Positions 8,868 to 14,836 of a stretch of DNA of 38,404 nucleotides are shown here, one piece after another. The stretch's first letter is position 1, and each line of letters starts with the position of its first letter. This DNA comes from JAWXBG01 sp044375415 (GTDB taxonomy: Bacteria > Bacteroidota > Bacteroidia > Flavobacteriales_D > Sanyastnellaceae): the NCBI GenBank assembly GCA_044375415.1, contig JBILMS010000033.1:1-38404 (forward strand), given 5' to 3'. The position numbers and the translations under genes were made by a program. Below the pieces are notes generated by a model that saw only the letters and a program-made list of their open reading frames with translations, did not search any database and was not told the origin of the DNA.

Positions 8868-9848
8868 TTACAATTGGATTTCGGTTACAAATATCTTCCC
8901 ATTATCCGAGGTAAAATAACATTTGGAATTATAAATCGCAGCGCTGTACAAATTCGGGGCATCCCACAATTGATAGGAGCTCCAATTTGTTCCGTCACTG
9001 CTGAAAAATATTCTTCCTGAATTTCCACAGATAACATAAATGCCGTTGCTGTATTCTATGTCATTCAATGATATGGAAGAGAGCGATTGGTTGGAAGACG
9101 ATTGGTAAGTCTCCCAGGTCTGCCCACTATCAAAAGAAGATTTTATTTGTCCTGATTGAGTGATAGCCACCAGAGTACCGGCTTCATTGTTTTCAATTCC
9201 CTTAAAAAATTCGTAATTCACTTCCGGGGCATTGATATAATCTAAACTCGAATCAAACCCGCTGAGTATTCCGTGCCCGGCCACAAAAAAGGAGCTGCCG
9301 TCAAGAGAACAGAGGTCTCGAAATTCATGTTGGTCGAATCGAAATGTCCATGAAACTCCGCTATTTGATGAGTGGTATATTATTCCTTCATTCAGATTTT
9401 CACCACCTACAAATAAAATTTCTTGATCACTTATAATTTCGAATTTTCGAATGGCCGGTCGGTCTTGTTCGTGAAAAGGCACTTGAGCTCCCAACTCTAA
9501 TGCACTCCATTGAACCCCATTTGAACTAGTATGAATTTTCAGAAACTCACCACCCGACCATAAGGTGCCATTCGGTGATACGCCGAGGGAGTAGATACTA
9601 TAATCGCTCAGAGAAAACACCTCTTGAAAATCCCCGTCGGAGCTTATTTCTGCCGACAATATGAATCCAACATCTGCTCTTGTTCCCCCACATGTATACA
9701 TCATAGAATCAACTATGAGTAGGTCGTTTAGTCGATGAGATTTGCCTGTTTCTATTTGTATAGCATCGATAAAAGTAGAATCCGATTTGGAACACGACAC
9801 AAAAAGTAAGAACAATAAAATCGGGTTAAAGACTTTACATGTTCTCAT
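8868..9848 (-). CDS. Lipoprotein with BNR/beta-propeller-like repeats
   Basis: 326 residues from the ATG at 9848. Earlier in-frame ATGs at 9896 and 9869 exist, but the start at 9848 puts the signal sequence MRTCKVFNPILLFLLFVSC directly before the lipobox cysteine. The mature part has repeated short motifs of the kind SxDxGxxW (HSSNSGVSWTF, SSFDSGQTWETY, FSSDGTNWSSY), each about 40-50 residues apart, as in Asp-box/BNR and photosynthesis-stability-factor-like propellers. It is probably a periplasm- or surface-facing propeller anchored by lipid. No sialidase catalytic residues were recognised, so enzyme activity is not claimed. It stands first in a two-gene unit with the thioesterase. Confidence 0.75.
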   Translation of the reverse strand: MRTCKVFNPILLFLLFVSCSKSDSTFIDAIQIETGKSHRLNDLLIVDSMMYTCGGTRADVGFILSAEISSDGDFQEVFSLSDYSIYSLGVSPNGTLWSGGEFLKIHTSSNGVQWSALELGAQVPFHEQDRPAIRKFEIISDQEILFVGGENLNEGIIYHSSNSGVSWTFRFDQHEFRDLCSLDGSSFFVAGHGILSGFDSSLDYINAPEVNYEFFKGIENNEAGTLVAITQSGQIKSSFDSGQTWETYQSSSNQSLSSISLNDIEYSNGIYVICGNSGRIFFSSDGTNWSSYQLWDAPNLYSAAIYNSKCYFTSDNGKIFVTEIQL

Positions 9849-9915
9849 GTGTTTCCATTTCAAATTCATTTGACGTCTAAATTTTATGCTTTTCAATGAA
9901 CTAATCTAACGAGTC

Positions 9916-9923
9916 CAAAGCTA
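9916..9923 (-). promoter_or_regulatory. Bacteroidota -7 box upstream of the propeller lipoprotein gene
   Basis: The minus strand reads TAGCTTTG, matching TAnnTTTG. Transcription would begin near 9909, only about 13 bp before the ATG at 9896 but about 60 bp before the preferred ATG at 9848. No clear upstream TTG box is seen. Confidence 0.4.
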
Positions 9924-9940
9924 TAATAAGAAATAGCATT

Positions 9941-10252
9941 ATGGTAAATGTGATAATCTATCTGAATAGTAGAGAAGATGCAGAGGTTTTGATCCATGAA
10001 ATGCTTCAGGAAGGCTTAGCGGCTCATGCCTCTATCGACCATGAAAATGATTCATACAAAGTGGTTTCGGGTGTTGTGACAAAGGAAGTGAACGTGGTAA
10101 TAACAGCCCAAACAAAATCTCTTCTTTTTTCAGAGATTGATAATTTGGTAAAAAGTAGATTGGGCGACTCGATTCCAATCTATTCATTGCCTATTACACA
10201 AGCCAACCTGTCATTTGATAGTTGGATTCGATCAAATACTCGGAAAATCTGA
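9941..10252 (+). CDS. CutA-like (divalent-cation tolerance family) small protein
   Basis: 103 residues. The layout fits CutA1: an N-terminal beta strand (MVNVIIYLNS), a helix with EAE-type spacing leading to EGLAAHASI (the family has a similar ERLAAC-like segment), a central VNVVITAQTKS strand equivalent to the family's EVLLIIKT, and a C-terminal PIYSLPITQANLSFDSWI that matches the family ending PEIIALPI...YLxWI. The usual Cys in the AACV segment is His here and the SIYxWxG core is replaced by SYKVVSG, so this is a divergent member. CutA proteins are small cytoplasmic trimers; their role is unsettled. It is divergent from the propeller lipoprotein and converges on the response regulator with a 22-bp gap. 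Confidence 0.65.
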   Translation: MVNVIIYLNSREDAEVLIHEMLQEGLAAHASIDHENDSYKVVSGVVTKEVNVVITAQTKSLLFSEIDNLVKSRLGDSIPIYSLPITQANLSFDSWIRSNTRKI

Positions 10253-10274
10253 CGATTCGAGCAGACCTAGCGAA

Positions 10275-11003
10275 TTATATTACATGAATTCGACTGAAGA
10301 AATGTTCCTTGAAACTTCTGGAAATAGAAATTTCACTATGCGGCAATTTTATTTGCATATTCAACATATCAAGGTCTTCAATTTTATTAAGATTCACCGC
10401 TTGGTTCCGAGATACCTGCACAAATACTGTCGCAGGCAATACCTGCAGAATTTCTTTTAAAGTGATCTTGCAGGTTATTGGTTTTGGTCCCAAATGTATC
10501 GAGCAATATTTGCCATCAACTTCGATGCTTTCGATTTCTCGAATCGGAATTTTTTTTAGTTTGTGACCTACACGTGTGTAAATAAAATCTTCGCCATTTT
10601 TCCCCTTAAAATTAGGATGAATCGATTGTTCGGAATGCTCGATAGCCAAGGCTATCGTTCGTTCTAGATTTTTGCGTTCAATCGGTTTTGCTATAAAAGC
10701 AAAGGGGGAAACATCTCTTGCTTTATTAAAAACAGCTTCTTCGCTGTGTGCTGTGAGAAACAAAACCGGAACTTTTCTTATTTGATTGAGTTTATTGATG
10801 AGTTGAATGCCATCCAAGGGACCATTCAAATTAACATCTGCAATGATAATGTCAGGATGTTTTGTATTGAATACAACCATCGCATCTATTCCATTATCAA
10901 CGAACCCCGCGACTTTATGGCCCATATCAGTAAGCAAAGTTTCCAAAGTAGAGCGGACGACCATGTCGTCTTCCACGACTAACACAAGAGCAGTTTTCAA
11001 CAT
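10275..11003 (-). CDS. LytTR-family response regulator
   Basis: 242 residues. Receiver domain at about 5-125: acidic pair (Glu11, Asp12, Asp13), phospho-acceptor Asp56 in IIIADVNLNG, FLTAHS with the conserved Thr, and AKPIE with the conserved Lys. The LytTR DNA-binding domain at about 140-238 has YTRVGHKLKKIPIREI, then VEVDGKY-like and HFFSRIHVI-type ends. It should bind direct-repeat DNA sites once phosphorylated by a sensor of the LytS type. No histidine kinase gene is near, so its partner is elsewhere. A 9-bp direct repeat lies in its 5' region (see 11024-11065). Confidence 0.93.
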   Translation of the reverse strand: MLKTALVLVVEDDMVVRSTLETLLTDMGHKVAGFVDNGIDAMVVFNTKHPDIIIADVNLNGPLDGIQLINKLNQIRKVPVLFLTAHSEEAVFNKARDVSPFAFIAKPIERKNLERTIALAIEHSEQSIHPNFKGKNGEDFIYTRVGHKLKKIPIREIESIEVDGKYCSIHLGPKPITCKITLKEILQVLPATVFVQVSRNQAVNLNKIEDLDMLNMQIKLPHSEISISRSFKEHFFSRIHVI

Positions 11004-11023
11004 GTTAAGGAGAAGTTGTTAGG

Positions 11024-11065
11024 AATACGCACATGTGTAAATGTACATTCCTATTTAATACGCAC
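11024..11065. repeat. 9-bp direct repeat upstream of the LytTR regulator gene
   Basis: AATACGCAC occurs at 11024-11032 and again at 11057-11065, a start-to-start distance of 33 bp (about three helical turns), 21 bp upstream of the regulator's ATG. Palindromic CACATGTG and ATGTACAT lie between the copies. It could be a regulator operator; this is inference from position and spacing. Confidence 0.4.
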
Positions 11066-11122
11066 TAATTCATTCATAACCTTCATTTAGCATCTTGTAA
11101 TTTAAATTTAGCTCTATGTACT

Positions 11123-11179
11123 CTATGGCCTTTGTTTTTAACAAATGAAAAGAGAATTTCAGTCCAAAAATGGCCATAG
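11123..11179. repeat. 8-bp inverted repeat in the 11.0-11.34 kb spacer
   Basis: CTATGGCC (11123-11130) and GGCCATAG (11172-11179) are perfect inverted copies separated by 41 bp, inside the 338-bp spacer between the LytTR regulator gene and clpS. The rest of the spacer is AT-rich. Apart from this pair, the 9-bp direct repeat and the clpS promoter box nothing was seen in it. Confidence 0.35.
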
Positions 11180-11304
11180 GAATCATAGCATATATATTGT
11201 TTTTCACTTACCATTCGATCTTGAGAATCCAATTTTGGATTTGTTGAAATAGATATGTTAAAAAAGCGTTTTTAGAGGATCGTCTGAGTTTGGAAAACTA
11301 ACGC

Positions 11305-11312
11305 TACATTTG
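11305..11312 (+). promoter_or_regulatory. Bacteroidota -7 box upstream of clpS
   Basis: TACATTTG is a full TAnnTTTG match 29 bp before the clpS ATG. A TTTG at 11289-11292 is only 12 bp upstream, closer than the usual spacing. Confidence 0.45.
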
Positions 11313-11341
11313 AACCATCAACGATAATAGGAATTACGGCA

Positions 11342-11611
11342 ATGGAAACGGCCAATCAAGCAGAGGTAGTTGTAGAAGTAGTTGAAGTAGAGGAGAAGTC
11401 TCTTTTACTCTTCAATGACGATGTAAATACGTTCGACCACGTAATTACGTCGCTTATTCAGATTTGTGGTCACGAACCCTTGCAGGCAGAGCAATGTGCA
11501 ACTATCGTTCATACTAAAGGAAAGTGTTCCGTTAAAAACGGTACCTTCGAAAAGTTGGAACCGATGTGCGTTGCTCTTTTGGATAGAGGGCTCTCGGCTC
11601 AGATTCACTAA
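11342..11611 (+). CDS. clpS: ATP-dependent Clp protease adaptor ClpS
   Basis: 89 residues. The core LLFNDDVNTFDHVITSLIQI carries the family's NDD-xNT motif that contacts N-degron residues and the ClpA/ClpC N-domain. VHTKGKCSV and the C-terminal ALLDRGLSAQI complete the ClpS fold. ClpS delivers N-end-rule substrates to the Clp unfoldase in the cytoplasm. The N-terminal tail (residues 1-19) is Val/Glu-rich and disordered-looking, as is usual. It is followed after 17 bp by the M48 protease gene on the same strand, so the two probably share a transcript. Confidence 0.95.
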   Translation: METANQAEVVVEVVEVEEKSLLLFNDDVNTFDHVITSLIQICGHEPLQAEQCATIVHTKGKCSVKNGTFEKLEPMCVALLDRGLSAQIH

Positions 11612-11628
11612 ACAAAAACTGAATTACT

Positions 11629-12432
11629 ATGAAAAAGACCTATTGGGTAATGGGTATTATATTGACCCTAACCATTGCGATTGCTTGCACAAAAATCCCA
11701 ATCACCGGCCGTAAACAAGTGAATTTGCTCCCTGAGAGCGAAATGATCGGCATGAGTTTACAAGCTTACGACGAGTTTTTGGCCAGTGCAAAAGTGGTAG
11801 CTGCATCGGATTCGCGAACCCAAATGGTCAAGAGAATTGGCGATAGAATAAAAGTCTCAGTCGAAAAGTTCCTTACGGATAACAATCAATCAAAAAGAAT
11901 GGCCGGATTTGAATGGGAGTTTAATCTGGTCGACGATCCTAGTGTAAACGCTTGGTGCATGCCCGGCGGTAAAGTGGTTGTATATACAGGTATCCTGCCG
12001 GTTACCGCCGATGAAGCGAGTTTGGCCGTAGTGATGGGGCACGAAATTGCTCATGCCATAGCACGACATGGCAACGAAAGAATGAGTCAAGGTATCCTTT
12101 TTCAAGCCGGCGGTGTCGCTCTGAGTGTTTTGTTGTCCGAAAAACCTCAGTTGGCTCAAGGTCTTTTTCTTCAGTCTTATGGAATTGGCGGTGAGTTAGG
12201 AATTCTGGCCTTTAGCCGACAACACGAATTGGAAGCCGATAAAATGGGCCTTATTTTTATGGCCATGGCCGGTTACAATCCTCAAGTAGCGCCCCAGTTT
12301 TGGGAAAGAATGGCTGCACAAGGCGGTGCTGCTCCTCCTGAATTACTTTCTACGCACCCGAGCGACGATACGCGCATACGTGAACTGACGGAATTTATGC
12401 CCGAAGCACTCAAGTATTACAAGCCGAACTAA
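11629..12432 (+). CDS. M48-family metalloprotease lipoprotein
   Basis: 267 residues. The N-terminus is hydrophobic and ends in a lipobox-like IAIAC with Cys20, so lipid anchoring facing the periplasm is likely. The zinc site HEIAH is at 138-142 (His138, Glu139, His142), and the third ligand lies in HELEADKMG further on. SMC-like length and the NAWCMPGGKVVVYTGI block before the zinc site match the YcaL/LoiP/BepA-type peptidases that act in outer-membrane quality control. Position right after clpS suggests a proteostasis pair. Substrate unknown. It converges with a small secreted-protein gene 14 bp away. Confidence 0.92.
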   Translation: MKKTYWVMGIILTLTIAIACTKIPITGRKQVNLLPESEMIGMSLQAYDEFLASAKVVAASDSRTQMVKRIGDRIKVSVEKFLTDNNQSKRMAGFEWEFNLVDDPSVNAWCMPGGKVVVYTGILPVTADEASLAVVMGHEIAHAIARHGNERMSQGILFQAGGVALSVLLSEKPQLAQGLFLQSYGIGGELGILAFSRQHELEADKMGLIFMAMAGYNPQVAPQFWERMAAQGGAAPPELLSTHPSDDTRIRELTEFMPEALKYYKPN

Positions 12433-12446
12433 AACCTTTAACGGAA

Positions 12447-12698
12447 TTATTGTCCGCCCGCTGCTTTATTCTCCTGTCTAATTGGCGCAGGTGCTGACTT
12501 TTGTTCTGTACTATCCGTTTTGGCAGGTTCTGTGTTTAGGATGTTAAAGAGATTGAAATACCCGGAAGACAATTTGAACGATGGGCTTTTCTCCTTTTCC
12601 TTTTTAGGATCTCCGGGTCGGGTCGTCAAATCATTGCCGGCTATTGCTCCTAGTGCAAGAAAAGTAAATGTAGAAAACACAATCAATTTGTATTTCAT
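12447..12698 (-). CDS. Small secreted protein of unknown function
   Basis: 83 residues: a signal peptide (MKYKLIVFSTFTFLALGAIA, cleavage near Ala20-Gly21) followed by a short charged, Lys/Pro-rich segment, a hydrophobic patch (SSGYFNLFNIL) and a Gln/Ala/Pro-rich tail ending in GGQ. No family recognised. The gene lies alone between the M48 gene (convergent) and the rhomboid gene (divergent). The signal peptide and fitting spacing make it a credible gene, but the mature part has no diagnostic motif. Confidence 0.6.
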   Translation of the reverse strand: MKYKLIVFSTFTFLALGAIAGNDLTTRPGDPKKEKEKSPSFKLSSGYFNLFNILNTEPAKTDSTEQKSAPAPIRQENKAAGGQ

Positions 12699-12749
12699 AT
12701 TCTTTTATGGATAGGGTTTAAAATTAAAAATAATCAGTGGTTCAGTAAG

Positions 12750-13487
12750 GTGATTTTAACTAATTTTAATAAACAGATAACGGACAAAGAGAAAATGTTG
12801 GACGCCTTGTTGGCCTCCTTGTATTTCCTTCTTGTTTGCTGGGTACTGTTTTTATTGGACGAATTTTTAGGTACTCATCTAAAACAATATGGCATGAGAC
12901 CGGGTTCACCGGAGGGCCTTCGTGGTGTAATAACTATGCACTTTCTTCATGGGGATTGGAAGCACATCGGACATAATTCACTCGCTTTTTTAGTCTTAAA
13001 CTCATTTTTATTCTACTTCTACAGAACCATATCCATCAAAGTATTTGCCTGGCTATTTTTCATTCCGGGATTATTTATGTGGTTTTGGGCTAGAGAGGAG
13101 AATCACATTGGAGCAAGTATGCTCATATTTGGAGAGGCTGGATTTTTATTTGTAAGCGGATTACTCCGAAAGGATTCTAAAATGCTACGAGTGGCACTTG
13201 TTGTAGCTCTTTATTATGGGTCGTTGATTTGGTACATTTTCCCCATAGATCCAACCATAAGTTGGGAGGGTCATCTTTCCGGTTTGTTGACGGGCGTAGT
13301 ACTTGCTTTTGTATTTAAGAACAAGGGACCCCAAAGAACGCCTTATCAGTGGGAGCTCGATCCGGAGGAGGAGGACGCAGATCCAAATCAACTATTGGAA
13401 GAAGTAACCTTCGAGGAGGTAAAACACAAGGAACAGTCCGACCGTTCAGTCGAAATAAGATATGAATACAAGAAAAAAGATTCTTAA
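12750..13487 (+). CDS. Rhomboid-family intramembrane serine protease
   Basis: 245 residues from a GTG at 12750; an ATG at 12795 would remove 15 residues, but the KEKML stretch before it looks like the family N-terminus, so the longer form is kept. About six hydrophobic helices. The rhomboid signature HGDWKHIGHNS is at about 71-81, the catalytic Ser123 in HIGASMLIFG, and the catalytic His175 in WEGHLSGLLTG. The usual GASG motif reads GASM here. The C-terminal tail (about 205-245) is highly acidic and likely cytoplasmic. It should cleave membrane-spanning substrates within the inner membrane; substrates unknown. It converges on dnaN with a 15-bp gap. Confidence 0.85.
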   Translation: MILTNFNKQITDKEKMLDALLASLYFLLVCWVLFLLDEFLGTHLKQYGMRPGSPEGLRGVITMHFLHGDWKHIGHNSLAFLVLNSFLFYFYRTISIKVFAWLFFIPGLFMWFWAREENHIGASMLIFGEAGFLFVSGLLRKDSKMLRVALVVALYYGSLIWYIFPIDPTISWEGHLSGLLTGVVLAFVFKNKGPQRTPYQWELDPEEEDADPNQLLEEVTFEEVKHKEQSDRSVEIRYEYKKKDS

Positions 13488-13502
13488 GGGAACCTTGAGC
13501 GA

Positions 13503-14621
13503 TTAGCTATTAAGCATCACCGGCATCACCAACATTAGGATATCTTCAGCTTCATCTGTTTTTTCAACAGGCGTGAGGATACCGGCTCGATTGGGAGCAC
13601 TCATTTCTAGATTTACACTTTCCGAGTTTAAATTGGAAAGCATATCCTGTAGGAAACGCGAATTAAACCCGATCTCCATGTCTTCGCCTGCGTATGAGCA
13701 TGTAAGTCTTTCCTGGGCTTCATTGGCGTAGTCTAGATCTTCCGCCGATACATTGAGCTCAGAGCCGTTCATTTTCAAACGAACTTGGTGAGTTGTTTTA
13801 TTGGCGAAAATGCTCACACGACGAATCGAGTTGAAAAGATCAAGTCTGTCGATGGTGAGTTTGTTGGGATTTTCTTTTGGAATTACGGCTTCGTAACTAG
13901 GATATTTTCCTTCGATCAGCCTGCACATCAATGAGATATCATTGAAAGTGAAAAGGGCATTGTTCTCCGTATGTTCGATTAATACTTCAATATCACTGGA
14001 ACCAATTGCATTGCGAAGAAGGTTTAGAGGCTTCTTTGGAACGATAAAGGAAGCCATATCGCCACCTACATCAGTGCGGCTGTATCTTACAAGTTTATGA
14101 GCATCAGTAGCTACCAATCGGAAACTGCCTTCATAGATCTCAAAAAACACACCGCTCATTACCGGTCGCATATCGTCGTTTCCGGCTGCGAAAATGGTCT
14201 TGCTAATGGCCTTTGATAAGGAAGAACTCGAAATTTTGATCGTCTTCGGTTGCTCTACAGGAGGGGCTTTTGGGAAATCTTCTCCATTCTGACCCGTCAG
14301 TTTGTATTTACCAAAATCGCTGGCAATCTCAATTCCAAAGGTTTTTACATCGATGGTGAAGGTTAGAGGCTGTTCAGGAAGATTTTTGAGAATGTCCAAA
14401 ACAATGCGGGCGGGAACCGCAACAATTCCTTCTTCTTTCGCCTCAATAGCCATGCGGGTGGTCATTGCTGTTTCCAAATCACTTGCCGAAAGAACAAGCT
14501 CTTTGTCCTTGATCTCGAAGAGGAAATTATCGAGGATAGGCAAGGTATTATTATTATTGAGAACACCGCTTAATAATTGCAGTTGTTTCAGAAGGGCTGT
14601 GCTGGTTACAATGAATTTCAT
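13503..14621 (-). CDS. dnaN: DNA polymerase III subunit beta (sliding clamp)
   Basis: 372 residues, the standard length for DnaN. Typical segments: MKFIVTSTALLKQLQLLSGV at the N-terminus, LPILDNFLFEI, DATETAM-like SDLETAM, ATDAHKLVRY in the second domain, and the C-terminal ILMLVMPVMLN that closes the third domain and lines the partner-binding pocket. It forms a ring-shaped dimer that tethers polymerase to DNA. It stands alone here without dnaA or recF. A -7 box lies 27 bp upstream. Confidence 0.97.
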   Translation of the reverse strand: MKFIVTSTALLKQLQLLSGVLNNNNTLPILDNFLFEIKDKELVLSASDLETAMTTRMAIEAKEEGIVAVPARIVLDILKNLPEQPLTFTIDVKTFGIEIASDFGKYKLTGQNGEDFPKAPPVEQPKTIKISSSSLSKAISKTIFAAGNDDMRPVMSGVFFEIYEGSFRLVATDAHKLVRYSRTDVGGDMASFIVPKKPLNLLRNAIGSSDIEVLIEHTENNALFTFNDISLMCRLIEGKYPSYEAVIPKENPNKLTIDRLDLFNSIRRVSIFANKTTHQVRLKMNGSELNVSAEDLDYANEAQERLTCSYAGEDMEIGFNSRFLQDMLSNLNSESVNLEMSAPNRAGILTPVEKTDEAEDILMLVMPVMLNS

Positions 14622-14647
14622 CTAGACAAATTTTTCAAAATGGCTGG

Positions 14648-14655
14648 CAAATATA
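14648..14655 (-). promoter_or_regulatory. Bacteroidota -7 box upstream of dnaN
   Basis: The minus strand reads TATATTTG, a full TAnnTTTG match, placing the likely transcript start about 20 bp before the dnaN ATG at 14621. No TTG box at the usual distance. Confidence 0.5.
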
Positions 14656-14776
14656 TACGCTCAAATCGGGCTATCCATACCTCCAAGCGATTCTCTTGAA
14701 TAAAGTTGTCAGCATCCCTTGTCTCGTTGTTTATTACCAATGAAAAATCAAGTTTAAAAAGCTCCGGTCATGTTAG

Positions 14777-14812
14777 TGTATCATGTACATTTAGTAATCG
14801 CTGTATCATGTA
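14777..14812. repeat. 11-bp direct repeat upstream of the GH13 lipoprotein gene
   Basis: TGTATCATGTA occurs at 14777-14787 and 14802-14812, 25 bp apart start to start, ending 24 bp before the ATG at 14837. Each copy runs into a weak -7-like sequence (TACATTTA, TATATTGC). It may be a regulator-binding pair or duplicated promoter; not proven. Confidence 0.4.
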
Positions 14813-14836
14813 TATTGCGTCCACATTCGAGATTAT

